Origin: Pholis gunnellus
Lineage: Eukaryota > Chordata > Actinopteri > Perciformes > Pholidae
Reading direction: 5' to 3'
Length of the DNA: 64,000 nucleotides
Assembly (NCBI GenBank): GCA_910591455.2
Contig: OU342816.1
Coordinates: forward strand, 20,841,702-20,905,701
The notes under the pieces are model-generated. The model had not been told where the DNA came from and did not search any database. It saw only the letters and a list, made by a program, of their open reading frames with translations. Both the position numbers and the translations under genes were made by a program. Shown here piece by piece: positions 39,661 through 52,352 of the stretch. The stretch's first letter is position 1, and the number at the start of each line of letters is the position of its first letter.

Positions 39661-41153
39661 TTAAAGTATTTACTGACGTATTTTATATCGTACAACAAAA
39701 CAATAAAATCTCTTCATCCTGTGTTAACCACAGACCTTATTACCAGGTTTTAGGATTCATTCGTGCAGCACTCTATTCTGTTGGATAAGGTAAGATACTG
39801 GTCTCCACTTCTTTATGCACAAAATCAATGAGGACCGCTCTATCAGGAGCTGAACAGAAAATAACAGCTTAATGTTATATTTGTAATGTGGTTTGGGGTA
39901 TACATTTATTTTTTCATGGTATGACATTGATAGGGCCAGCTTAGTGCACAGACACCAACATGTTAGCTTAGGCTGTAAGTTTAGTGTAATTACCGCCGAT
40001 GATAAATAATAACTAAATCAATGGGACTTCATTTTTTAGATTTGTTTTTTATTTCACTTAATTGTGTCAAAAATAATTAATAATTAATTTCTTCATTAAA
40101 CTAATTAAAAACATAATGGTAAAACAGTAAATAAGTAAACAATGAAAGAAGATAATACTGTGGATTTCTTTTTCTTTCATATTTTGAATATAAATATAAA
40201 GCCATGAATAACATGGCCATAATGTGTGGTTTGCGCCAGGGGATCTGAGCTGCAGTGACATGCTGTGTATCCCATTGACCTTTGAATTGACCTATTCTAT
40301 TAGCATGCATTGCTCAGTTGGTTCACCAAATGCATACTTAACCAGTAACACATAATTCACTAACACATGTATAATTCAGTTAAACACGAGAAGGCCTATT
40401 CCACACATGAGCATTGGTTTAGCATTGGCTACAGCCATAGCAGCATCATAACTGTGTATGATTTATAGCTGAAACGAAATGAGCTGTGCAGTCCCTCCTT
40501 TAGGTAATTACTTGTAACTGATGCTCCATTTCTATTCAGACATTTACACATTAAGGATGCACCCATTCACAAAACTGGATCGCACAACCAGGACTGATGA
40601 CAAGATGAATTGTGTTATGAAAAGGACAATTACAAGCAACACTCATTCCATAATATGACAAAGATCAGTGCTGAGTCCCCCATTAATATTAGTGTAATGC
40701 CTTTAATGCTGGCTGACTATATTTCGCCTTCATCCTCACAAATGAATCTGCCCAAGAGACACAATTAATATCTATATACTCATAAGTACACACACGTACA
40801 CATGTATACAATGTAAGTAGACCCAGCTATAAACTGGTTTTGGGTTTATACAAAACCTTTTCATTGGAGCCTGTTGGAAATTGGTGTGTGTTGAAATTTG
40901 GTTAAAGTTAAAGTAGTAGTAGAAAAGTTTGAAAATATAATAAACTATTGTGCTAACATCTCTGTCTAAAGTTGGAATGCCAGGCTAAGTGAGGCTGCTC
41001 TTCATTTATTTGTATTTGAACATTAACATGTAGTTTCTGGAATACATTCAATACTTCTCGTATGTTTTAGAAGGTAAGATCAAGAATTCCTTTGGGCTGT
41101 AAATTGACCCACTCACATAAAATGATTGGGCCAATGAAAAGTTCCGGTGGATG
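39661..41153. other. Unassigned intronic DNA
   Basis: AT-rich, with no gene or named repeat recognised. Confidence 0.4.
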
Positions 41154-41432
41154 GTAAATGGACTGTACTTGTTTCTCTCTTTTCTAGTCTTCGACCACTC
41201 AAAGCACTTTAACACTACATGTCATCATTCACCCATTCGCACCCATTCATACACTGATGACAGGGGCTACCATGCAAGGTGCCGTCTGCCCATCAGAACT
41301 AACTAACATTCATACACCGTAGGCACGACTACAGAGCAATTTGGGGTTAAGTGGCTTGCCCCTAGCGGAGCCTTGGATTGAACTGCCAGATTGAAGGATG
41401 CCCGTGCTCTACCACTGAGCCACAGTCGCTAC
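41154..41432 (-). mobile_element. tRNA-derived SINE, near full length
   Basis: Read on the minus strand it starts AGCGACTGTGGCTCAGTGGT with box A (TGGCTCAGTGG), keeps a decayed box B region (GCAGTTCAATCC), and ends GAAACAAGTACAGTCCATTT. It aligns with the plus-strand copy at 24793. It includes the central part (CAGACGGCACCTTGCATGGT, GTAGCCCCTGTCATCAGTGT) that is missing from the neighbouring copy at 41611. Confidence 0.82.
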
Positions 41433-41610
41433 CGAAATCTGCTATATTCATATCAATAATACACATAACACATGTGTGTGCTCTCTTCTACCGAACTCAA
41501 CATTTAAACTGAGAGAGACTTACTCAGTGATGGGGACTACATACAAACATTTTATAAATCAGTGCATTCCTCAGGTCATGTGACCAGCCAATGACGTTTT
41601 ATTTATATTT

Positions 41611-41763
41611 GACTGTGGCGTCTTTGGCTAAGTGGAGAGCATGGTCGTCCTTTGATCACACAATAGGCAGTTCGATCCCCGTCTACGCTAGTGGCATGTC
41701 GATGTGTCCTTCACCCAAAATTACTGGTCGAAAAGAATTATACAAGTACAGACCATTTAAACC
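41611..41763 (+). mobile_element. tRNA-derived SINE with internal deletion
   Basis: It begins GACTGTGGCGTCTTTGGCTA with a small insertion in box A, keeps a box-B-like GCAGTTCGATCCCCG, then jumps to the 3' end (GGTCGAAAAGAATTATACAA, GTACAGACCATTTAAACC). The middle of about 130 bp is absent compared with 41154-41432. It lies 180 bp from that copy in the opposite orientation. Confidence 0.72.
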
Positions 41764-44187
41764 AGTTTTTTTTATTTGTAAGTCTCAGAATCAGTAGACC
41801 TATACAGCACAAAATGAGTTAGAAACAAACTTTTATTGAATAAAATCTTTTCTAGAATCTTCAGATAGCGAATAATAACATTGACATTTAATTAAAAATT
41901 GTAGAAAATAATAAAATATTACACTGAGCTCCGCTGTCTGGTAATTAGTTCTCATAATATGATACAATGAGCCTCTGGCTATACAATGTAAACATAAGTC
42001 TATAGCTATGGCTGTATAGCACCTGAATATTAAAGATTACAATGCCATTCATTTTATCAGCTGCGTCAGGACTATTCAAACTAGCTCCTCCACATTTCCT
42101 TTTTATACATTTTCAAAGATGAATATAGTTCCGCTACATCCTCTCATCGAAGTTGTAAACACTGACGTGTGCTTCCACACGAGTAGGAGGCGTGGCTTTG
42201 CCTAATTGGCTGGACCCTACGTAATATACTGTATTTTAGGAAAGCAACAATAAATGCAATTTTTGTTGTTATTTTAAGTTATGGTGAATATTTTAGCTCA
42301 AAATGAAATGTGGTTATCTTTGCTTATATTTAGGATGAGCCTCGTTTGTCCCACCTAGCAGCTGTCCCCAGGAAGCCAGCAAGTGCTACAATTTTGCAGA
42401 TTAGGCTTTGTTTTCTCACAAACTCTCAGCACCTCTTTCTACATGAAAAGTCTAAAGGAAGTTTCCAGAACAAAGACAACAAATATATACTTTGGAAAAG
42501 AGCAGTGCACTGCTACTTTAAAGGCAACATGGTGAAAGTTGACAAAAGTTCAACAGTTTGTCAAAGTGCACATGTGGAAAAAAATTAACTAAATCCTAAG
42601 AAATCTGTTAATTAGCCAAGCACACACTGAACATGTTCCTATGGTTTAGGATACATTATCTTTCCTGCATTTTTACCCTAATCACATGAGTTTGGACCAG
42701 TATGAAGGCTGATATAATACAGACATTCAGAGTAAAAGACAACCTTGGCAAGCTCTCTTGATCATTAAGCTTAAGAAAAATAGAAAGTGATTTTTTTTTG
42801 TAGATATAAAAATAGCATGCTGAGAGACCCATCCAAAAAGAAAATATGTTTCTTGTCCAAGTCTATTTTAACTGCGTCATTTTCTTTCTTTGTGTCATCT
42901 ATCATCAACAAAGTCAAATCCCTATGTGGAAAATGGCTTTTCAACTTTTTTCCGATAACTGCAACACCTAGACCAAAGAGATGTCTTATCTGCAATTTAT
43001 CTTAATATCATTCTTTGAACAAATTGTGGCCTGGTCCTTATTAGTTGTTGTTTCTTGAACAAGAACATAATTTGTTCTCTGAACAACATTCTGTTGAACC
43101 CAGTTTCTGTGTGCAAAATAAAAATAAATATCGAACCACAAAAGGGTTTCTAAAGCTCTTACAATGTATCTAATGCAACCAACTGGAACATGAGAGTGGC
43201 TGATGTCTGCGGCTATATGTTGAATTGAAGTTGCTAGTATAGAGTTTGCGGCTAACAGCTGTTGTGTAGGCCTGAGCGGGGATTCCAACTGCAATGTTGT
43301 ATCACATATAAGTATTATGTCCATATGCTGTTGCGTATAAGACATCGTCCTCCAGCTATGTTGGTTTGCACCAATAGGATTGTGGATATTGGAGCTGTCT
43401 GGGCCTTCACTTGGATGCAAGTTTTTACAAAAAGAGGAATTGCAGGTTGCAGGATCTCTGGTGACAGCAGAGAGAGGTGGTGAGATACATACAGATGTCC
43501 CTTTAAGGAAACAGCATTCAGGTGAAAATCAGCTCAATCTTTTAGGGCCCTAACAGCCAAAAGGTCTACAAATGTCAATTCCAAACTACTTTGAACACTG
43601 TACAAAGTCAAACCATACCCTAAAATGTTCCATGAACGGAGGCTGTAGCTGTGAAGTGATCCAATAGATTTCCTGCCAAACCTAGTGGCAAAATGTAATG
43701 AAGAGGCTTCCACAATCGTCTTCTGTTTACAGCAATTAGACTAACGCCACAGAACTAATGTGGTAATGATTCATCGAGGGCAAAATGCAATACGTGGCGC
43801 CTTAAAGAGGCTCTGAATGGGGAAGAGAAGAAGCGCAGTGGTTCGAGGGCGCAGCAGGCAGCGCTTTCTCACACACACTGACCTCCGGCAGAGACGAATG
43901 AAGAAGCATCTGTGTGCAGAGTGGATGACGGGTTCCTCCGGCTTGATATTGCCAGTGGCCAGGTGATTAAAAACACAGCTCCCCTGCCACCGGGGCTGCT
44001 GGTGGATGTGACCGGAGACCCGGGGACACGTCACTCTTCATGTTGGCACAGCCAAGGTGTTGCAGCCAGTAATTAATTAGAAAATGGAGTCAAGAGGCTT
44101 TTCAAAAAGGAAAAGGATGCTTTCTCTAGGTGTTTATTTAACATCAGATTGACTGATGTGGTTGTATTTCTTTAAAATCGATATATT
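41764..44187. other. Unassigned intronic DNA
   Basis: No gene is recognised. The 144-codon minus frame at 42986-43420 has no domain signature. A GC-richer, low-repeat block lies at 43780-44050. Confidence 0.4.
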
Positions 44188-44195
44188 CTTTTTCT

Positions 44196-45757
44196 CAGTG
44201 GTGGGCCGTCAGGGCCAGCAAAGCCTTCTCTGCTGGCCTAAACAGAATCACAAAGTTATAGCTATTTTATAATTTAATAATTTTTCATAAATACACTACA
44301 TGTATTGTAATTTATACAAATATTTGCCCATTAGCTTATTTTCTCATTGCACAGCTACTGTCTTCCTCAGTTGCTCTGCTTCTAGTGCAGCTTGTTTTAA
44401 GTAGAGCTTTTATCCAATCAGATTTCACCTCTGTCTCTAGGTAAGAAGAGAGGCCCCAGGCCTGCAGTCTCACAAGTGAATCCCTTTGCAGTTTAAGTAA
44501 ATGGAGATGATATTGTTGATTGTCATAGTCTTCAACCAATCAGATCTTTAGTTTGACATGTTGGGCGTATTCTTTGACGTGCCTTAGCCTTCTAGCTGGC
44601 CTACAAGTACGTCATCATTACGTGCAGCTCAGTTTCCAGGTGCAGCTCTGCAGTGAGGTGCAGCGTGTGATGTGATTGGTCAGTGGGCGAGCACGTGACT
44701 ATCGTGAAACGAAACTTAACAGCAGAGACATTTTTTGCATTTTGCTTGGTGTAGATTATTTATTTTTTTACCTAGTTTTGTTTTTTTAACACTCAATGGC
44801 TGAAGGAGGAGAAACGGATTTGTGAGTTGGGATTTAACTATGGGATTAAACTCAACAAAGAAAGGAGGATGGAGTTTGTCTTTAAAACCTACTGAATCCT
44901 AAGCCTTTTTTTAGGCCTCTTCTCGAAAATTGTAACCCATACTAAAGAGACTACAATTCTGTAACTACAAGGTCTATTTTAAAAATGTTGATGGTTCAAT
45001 AACACTAGGAATTGTGAGATTTGATGAGATGAGTAAATATTGTGTATATGTTACTGGTTGATAGTAGCTGAAGACTGAACACAGCAAACAGGGAAAATTA
45101 CCAGGTTTGCCTGAAGAAAAAGCACTGTAATTTATTAAATGAGGCCCTGGCTAGCCTAAAAACATTCCCAATTCATAGCAAAAAGGGTGCAGGTGCCTCA
45201 CAAAAAGAATTGGTGTAAATAAATTGAAGCAAACCCCAGTTATAGGTGTTTATGTAAAAAGAAAACATGCCAAATTCTCATTTTCGAACCAGGATTTGCA
45301 GCTGTTTCATTGTACTTTTGTATACTATATAACTATATATTTCACTATATTTCACTTTGTTTATCACTCATATGTACAATCTATTGTACAATCTATCATA
45401 ACGGAGCTGTTTGGCATTTAGCGTAGCCTGCCAGAACACTTAAGGAGCCCCAGCTGTTTTTTGTTGTTTTTTTTTGTTCTGGTTCAGAGGTCACAGCCCG
45501 TTGTCTCCTACATGAGTGCAGAAAACATTATATTTCCCACAATTTAAGCTTCTGCATTTTCCAAATACACTAGTATTCAAACGTATTGTTCAGTTTGTAA
45601 GCCTCGTACCGAACAGTTTAATACGAATACGTATTTTGTTACAGCCCTAGAAACAAATAATAACCCTAGCTGTGGCGCCATCATGAGGTTATACGGTGGT
45701 ATTTCAGCTGCAGGATAGCAGTGAAGGCCCAGGTATAAAATGCACGGCCCGCCACTG
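44196..45757 (+). mobile_element. Complete non-autonomous hAT transposon with 8-bp target duplication
   Basis: The 1562-bp element has inverted ends CAGTGGTGGGCCGT (left) and CAGTGGCGGGCCGT (complement of the right), fitting the hAT CAGNG terminal pattern. It is bounded by identical CTTTTTCT at 44188-44195 and 45758-45765. The left 620 bp match the coding-bearing copy at 1-720. After ATGGCTGAAGGAGG...ACGGATTT (44796-44820) the coding part is replaced by non-coding sequence. The same junction occurs in the copy at 49739, so these are members of one amplified deletion derivative mobilised in trans. Confidence 0.92.
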
Positions 45758-45915
45758 CTTTTTCTATTTTCTAATGTTAGCTGTCATTGTGAGGGTAAAT
45801 GTGCTTCATTCACAGCGAATGGAACAGTTGCATTATTACTGCTCAGTGTCTGTCAGAATATGAATTATATATGTATGGCAATTCTCCATACAGACAATGC
45901 AATGGTAACATGTGT

Positions 45916-45929
45916 GGGGGGGGGGGGGG
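45916..45929 (+). repeat. Poly-G run of 14
   Basis: Fourteen consecutive G residues after CATGTGT. Confidence 0.9.
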
Positions 45930-46564
45930 CAACGGCTACTGTACCTCGTGAGAATGAGAAAGAAATTCAAGGAATTTGGGTTTAAGTCAGGACAATTTAA
46001 AACAAGTTTTCAAAATAGGCTGAGCCACTGGATTCTACTTTTTCCCCAAACACGCAGCCACCACTGGTGAAAGAGTTATCTGTTACTTATTTTCACAGGC
46101 CATAACTCGTTTCCCTGGTAACTCTTGAGGGTTTGCTAATACCTGGAATCACTATTAGCTGCTCCAGTTAAGAGACGAGATATTTCTAGTCCACTCAGCT
46201 CATAGAACCCTTTAGTTCAGCCTTCTGGTAGCGCCTAGAACGCTAACGTTATGCTAGCAAGTTGCAAAGTCAATAACATATATAATTTGACAGTATGTTT
46301 AATAACACAACTAACTAGCTATCTAGCCATGTCATTGTCCCCAAATCAATATATTTTCATCAAATGAGTAGGCCGCAGCCTGAGGTAGTGAGTTACAGTA
46401 AATAGAGAATAGAAGTCGAGACAGTTGCTTTGTGTCAGTAAGTTCAGAGGGGCAGAGTAACTTACTTCTTATAGTTTGTGTGTTACTGTCACCACCTTCC
46501 TGTGTTCTGAGAATGAGGCACTGAAGGACTTCCCTCATTTTTATGAATAAGATATTCAAATTAT

Positions 46565-46583
46565 TATATATATATATATATAT
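46565..46583. repeat. (AT)n microsatellite
   Basis: About nine AT units. Confidence 0.85.
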
Positions 46584-47721
46584 TTCATTAAATGTAGCCA
46601 GTGCATACGAGCTTACAATATTCAGTTGGCCGACTGCTCCTCTGTTTTCTTCCCACTGTCACCCCGGTGGTGTACTCACAAAACAACATTCTCAAACACA
46701 CAAAAAAATGTTCAGATATGAATATGCACGTGAAACTGAAGGAAGAAAAGCAGCTTTGCTCACGATTGTAGGAGCCTGAACCATTGACACCTTCCCTCAT
46801 CAAAGCCTCTGCTCCTGTGCCAACATTCACCAGATCTATAATAGATTCTAACTCTTCTTTCATAACTAATTACTATGCGACTCAAACATCAAAGGAATCA
46901 CTGTCAGTCAGCGAGTTCTCCAATGTGCCATCTCATCTCGGAACAACAGACATCCGTGACAGATATCTCGGTAACGTTCAGTGTTCTTGTCTGTGGTTAT
47001 AGTTAATTCAGAGGCACAGTCACCTCCAGGAGGAGGAAACAAGAAAGGAATCCAAATGTTCCCGTCATGGGGGGGGAGGAGCTTTGTCGAGGTGAAAGTA
47101 AACTAGGTTAGTTGTCCCTCTGGCTGGTAGAAGGCACAAACGGTGACACCTGCCTTCAAACTTCCAAGCGTTCTCAGTTCAAAGGCTGCTTTTCATATGG
47201 GACCTGTCGCATCTTCTGTTCCAAGAGCAGTAATGACAACAGCACTGAAGTAAACCAAAATGGAGGAGCGAGATGCACTGCGTAAATATATTACCTTGCG
47301 ATCATCATGAGTAAAGCACCACAAGCTGGCTGAGATAGCTGGGTCTTTAATTCTTTGTATTTACAACCCCAGACTTTCAGCCATGTGTTCATTTTATTGA
47401 TGATCTGACTAATGGTTACCATCAGTGCTGGCCTCTCGTACCCTTTTTTCAGTATTTCATGGCTAATGCATTTTAAAGTACAGTATATGTTGTGTAGATC
47501 TATATTTTCTCTTAGACAACCAGCTGATTTTAAACTGACCATAAAAAGGCCATCGATTTCACATTTCAGTTACATAGTAGAGTTCTGCAGGAATGAGTCC
47601 TAAAACCCAGATATGACTCAGCATTTTTACAGTTCCTCTTCCTTTGTCTTGAAGTCGCTTGAATGTGTTGTTGGTTAGATCTCTGAAATAAGGTCTGTGG
47701 TTTACACAAGCTGAAGATAAG

Positions 47722-48030
47722 CTTTTACATGTCTTAAAAAAGGCAACACATGTCTAATTGAGACGACTAAATGTCATTACTAGAGCACTAGTCCTCCTTT
47801 AGCTTAGTGATGGTAACGTTAGCCTTTTACTTTTGTCGATTGAATTTAAGCATCAAATATCATAAAGTGGTTCATTTGTGAAGATTATTTTACTGAAGAA
47901 CATGTTAGTATCATAAACGTTTGTTTGCCACAGAGCATATTTTTTACAATAATCACAAATCCTATGAAACTATCTCATAGGCTTCTAGTGGAGGGAACCA
48001 GTGAAATGCTATCTTCCTGTTGGCCAACAT
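47722..48030 (-). repeat. Unclassified interspersed repeat, copy B (inverted relative to copy A)
   Basis: It holds the reverse complement of the blocks in 39335-39660: AAGCTTTTACATGTCTT, GAGACGACTAAATGTCATTA, CTAGTCCTCCTTTAGCTTAG, GTTTGCCACAGAGCATATTT and CTTCCTGTTGG, in the expected reversed order. The two copies are about 8 kb apart and face opposite ways. Confidence 0.75.
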
Positions 48031-49738
48031 AAATACATATCCCTGCAGCTGTCTTTATATAAGATATGTATATGAGCTGACAACATCTTAGTAGTAGAGT
48101 CCTTCAGCATATTCTTCCTTTCTCTATCTTCCTGCACATATGTACAGCCTTCATGCTAACCCAGGACCCTCGTTCAAGTATCTGAAATCATTTGAACATG
48201 TATCAGTTGCCAGTCTTTGTGTGAGCAAGCTAAATGACTTTGCTGAAAACAACCTTCAAAAGAGAGGAAAGTGAATATGAAAATCTGCCATTTTTTGGAG
48301 GTCAATAATCATGACCTCCAAAATCCCATTTCCGAACAGTAGTGATGTAACTGACCATATGTCGATCTGTGATTATTAACCATCACAGTGTGAAATAAAG
48401 TTTGACTGACGATCGTTATCCATCAATATTCAGTAAGATATGCGATCAGGACATCGGCATTTATGCCTTTCTATTCGCCAATCTCTGATAATGTTTCATA
48501 GTAAACAATCAATTTGACAGGAAGAGAGCTAGTAACGGTGGCAGCACCGCTAACGGCTAACGAACAAAGGTGACGTTCATTTACATTATGATGCATGTAA
48601 TCTCCTAAAATGTAGTGTGGGTGAGAAACTTGAATAAATCCTCTCCTTCAAACAGGAGTGGTTTTCCCAACAAAATAAAAAGATATATAGAGATGAATTA
48701 TGAGCGGTTTAACTTACTAACACTAGCTTTACGCAGCTTATAATACATAATTAAAACTAAATGACAAAATTTGTTTTAATCCATAAAAATACAATCTTTT
48801 ATATCCTTATATCCATTCGAATTGTGTGTTTTTATGAAGTAAAAAACTCTATAGATGACTATAACAAATTAAAAGTACAACATTTAGAATTTTTTATGGG
48901 TTACACTGACTTCAGAGCAGTTGAAATTATTTTTGGGAGGTTAACAAAAACATCTGTCAGTATGGATCATCATTGATCAGGAATTAGTATCGACTGCAAA
49001 AAACGTGATCAGGGATCTCTACAAATTATATTTGCTCCCTTTTATCTTCTGTGCTGATATGATTTTTGATCCAATCCGTGATCCAATCCGAAACATGAGT
49101 TTTATGATCCGTTGCATCACTGACGGTCAGACTAGTGTTGCCTAGTCGTTTTCTATTTCTTCCAGTCCATTTTGATCTTGCTAATTCTGTATTGCTCTAC
49201 AGTTGTAGGGTTTCTAGGTAAAGAACCTAATTCACACAGCAAATCTCTTAAGTAATAAGAGACTTCTTTCAGAGTCTTCCTGCCCCGGTGGAATCCCACA
49301 GAGCTCATCACCTTTTCTAAAGTAGCCTGCAGTCATTGACAGCACGCCTATGCTTGTGGGCTGAATGAAATGACAGCAGCCATTATTCATTTCGATAAAA
49401 GCCTGTTACATCACAACGTTGTATATGTCAACAATGTCTGCTACACATTTATTAGAATTGATCAAATCGCTGCTCAATACTGACTGCCTCTTTGGACCAG
49501 ACCAACACTGTGTGGTGCCTTCTCCTCACAAGCTCACTTAATTTATGGTAACATATTCACTTGAAGCTAATCTGTACCTTTTGGACAGCAGTTTGCTTTA
49601 GGTTGTAGGTTTTGAGTGTATCTAGACTCTATTCTCCAGCACACAGTGGCACAGAGATCAAACTGCTTTAGAAGAGAGGAAGAGGAGATTAAGTTAGTAC
49701 TGCCTGACCACTCCTATTGATTAAGTATTACTTATAAG
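48031..49738. other. Unassigned intronic DNA
   Basis: AT-rich with no recognisable gene. The palindromic CTTATAAG at 49731-49738, just before the hAT end, could be its target site, but the partner duplicate was not found. Confidence 0.4.
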
Positions 49739-50010
49739 CAGTGGTGGGCCATCAGGGCCAGCAAGGCCTTCTCTGCTGCCCTAAACAGAATCACAAAGTT
49801 ATAGCTATTTTATAATTGAATAATTTTTCTTAAATACACTACATGTATTATTATTTATAAAAATATTTGTTTTTACCCCTTTGTTTTTTTAACACTCAAT
49901 GGCTGAAGGAGGAGGAGAAACGGATTTGTGAGTTGGGATTTAACCGTGGGATTAAACTCTTTGTCAACAAAGAAAGGAGGATGGAGTTTGTCTTTAAGTG
50001 AACAGGATTT
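49739..50010 (+). mobile_element. Non-autonomous hAT transposon, left part (same family as 44196)
   Basis: It starts CAGTGGTGGGCCATCAGGGC and matches the 44196 copy for about 130 bp. It then lacks about 440 bp and resumes at TTTTTTTAACACTCAATGGC, through the shared deletion junction after ACGGATTT. It keeps GGAGTTTGTCTTTAAGTGAA, then CAGGATTTGGTAAGT. Similarity fades after about 50010. No right terminal repeat was found downstream, so the copy is 3' truncated or its end has decayed. Confidence 0.75.
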
Positions 50011-52029
50011 GGTAAGTCAACTGCGTTTGTTTTTTTTACATCTAATATCTGAATGGCCCGTGCCCTGGAGTGTGTAGCAGAATGCGTGTTGCTGCAGGTC
50101 TGCTGGATTGATTTGTTGCTTTGTTGTCATATAAATATATGTGACTGGTTCTTGTGAGTTAGTTCTTGTCATTGTGTTTACATTGATTTTGACTATATGC
50201 ATTGTACGTTAAATAGATGTATGAATATAATTAAACATTTCATGTGTGCACTAATTTTACATAAATGAAATCTACATAACAGACTGCATCTATAGATGTA
50301 TTACTAAAGAGGAACATTCATGTCTCAGTGTAGTCTGCAGTCAGGCTCAAACAGACACTTGTTTAAGCTTCTACTGAGCTCAGTGTGTCCCTCGTGTTTA
50401 CTCTCAACATTTGGGTCTCTATTTGTAACAGCACATGACAAGTGCAGGCAGTATATGCTCATCATTTAAAGAAATATATCACGAACTGCATGCATCGGTT
50501 ATTAAATGGATCACTGTCTTGCAAAATAAAACTTTGATGTTGGAGTTATTGAAAGCCCAGCTGCAGATTTGTTATGATTCTTATTGCACGTTGCGTCACC
50601 GAGCCTCCCAGAAAACAATAACATGTTCCTTCTTACAGCGGCTGCTCTGGTCGCTGCTGTCCACTCTATGAGCCATTCCCATCATGCACACTGTGACTGA
50701 CACAGCTTTTTATAAGATATACAAATACATCAGATATTGAGAGTTGCTGAGAGGAATGCAATGAATTGCCTCCGATCAGTATTCCGCAGCTGCAAGTAGT
50801 GTGCTGCATCTGTAAGAACAAAAACAACAGGGGCACTTGGATGCGCCCTGACCTTGTGGTTGCATAAAAAAAAACGTAAGCCTCCAGAGGAAGTCATGCA
50901 TTGGAATTTGTAATGAATGCACAAAGTATATTGAGTAGTCTGCACTGAAAGAAGAAACATATTTTCACTGAGCTCAGTGCATTGCCATGCTGCATTTAGT
51001 TTGATGTCTTTTAGCACGTGTGGAAAGTGAAGTCTGGTTTGATCATGGAGTTGCTGTTAGAAGCTAGATCATCATTGTTACGCAAAGTTACTTTGTCGAA
51101 GTCGTAACACCGCAGACCATCAATGCACCTATGCAGAATTACTAATTGTCATAATAATTTTTGATGAATATGTTTTAGAAGTAATGATAATAGTAGAAAA
51201 AAATATCCTTTACTTTTGCACCATGGTTACAAGGAACACTCACCCTCCCACATTAGCTGCTTTGGGAAAACTCTGTCACTGGTGCCAGTCTTGATCTTGC
51301 TCCCTCAGTCAATATCAATGAGTGGAGACAGCTGAAATTAGTTCTTGAGCCATTGCTCCGAGACACAGACTGGGGAATTACCTGGGTGTCGTTTGCAGCA
51401 TGTGTGTCCCTTAGACTGCTATTTGTTTAAAACTAGGCACGCTGGTGTTTGTAGCCACTGGTCCTGGATGCTCCCAGTGTGGGATTTACGTTCATGAACT
51501 GGTTAACTAACTGTTAATTATATGCTGTTGTTGTTTTTTCAGGGGTGTCACAGTAAATTGTCATGAAATCTATTCTTTAATTTAGCAGGCCGATTCTTGA
51601 GAAGAGGCTAAGTCTTGTGTCCATTTTCATCAGTTGTTCTTCTTTACAACACTGAAAAGTTATACTGACCTATGTGAATTCTTCATTTAACTGGGATGGT
51701 CTGTAGTAGTACTAGAATGTCTGCTAATGGGGTTAATCTCAAACATTTGATAAAACGTTTGTTTATTTTCTTGTTTACATTTCAGCAATTCAGCCACATG
51801 CATATTTAAAACAAGCCCAACATTTACTGAAAGTACTTCAGCATCTATAATTGCGGATAATAATTTATCTCGGTCTTCTTTCATCGAATTAAGCACCGTC
51901 TAATGCACATGTTATAGCTTTTGAAAAATGAAATGTGTTGAATTCTGCTCTAGATGTATTAAAAATGCAAAGCTCCGGCCGTTGAAGGATAACACTTGAC
52001 TTGAAGTCCCCCTATTTCTCATTAGAAAC
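50011..52029. other. Unassigned intronic DNA
   Basis: No recognised gene, RNA or repeat. Confidence 0.4.
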
Positions 52030-52352
52030 CATTATAAAAAAACATTTAATGAATTGTTACTGTAAAGTAGTTGTTAGGCAGATATAAGGACATGTAACAT
52101 ACACTTTATCTCAACATTGTAAATTCTCCTAAGAAGATACTTTTACATGATTTCAACTGTGTACCTATTTGTCATTAAATATGAACACACCAGACTCCAC
52201 TCGATGTCCACGGAAGAATAAGTTGTAGTTGTTGACAAGTACACTTATATCTGCCTACAACTGCATTGTAGTGTGTTATAGACCATTTATTACATGTTTA
52301 TAGAATGCTTACATTTGCTAGATAGGAGGAGTTAAAGTAAAGTGTTACCACA
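52030..52352 (-). repeat. Possible MITE ending in GGTAACACTTTACTTTAAC
   Basis: The right edge, read on the minus strand, begins GGTAACACTTTACTTTAACT, a terminal word shared by many fish MITEs. The inside has ACATTTGC/ACATGTTTATAGAATGC-type words. A partial version of the same terminus (GGTAACACTTTATAATAACT) is at 32927. The left edge is unclear. Confidence 0.4.

Larger units (their letters stand above)
45766..47721. other. Unassigned intronic DNA with simple sequence
   Basis: It contains a 14-base G run (45916-45929), an (AT)n run (46565-46583) and a second G run near 47070. No gene is recognised. Confidence 0.4.

Noticed and set aside
42986..43420. 144-codon minus-strand frame
   Set aside because: No domain, no splice context, overlapping frames on the other strand; likely chance.
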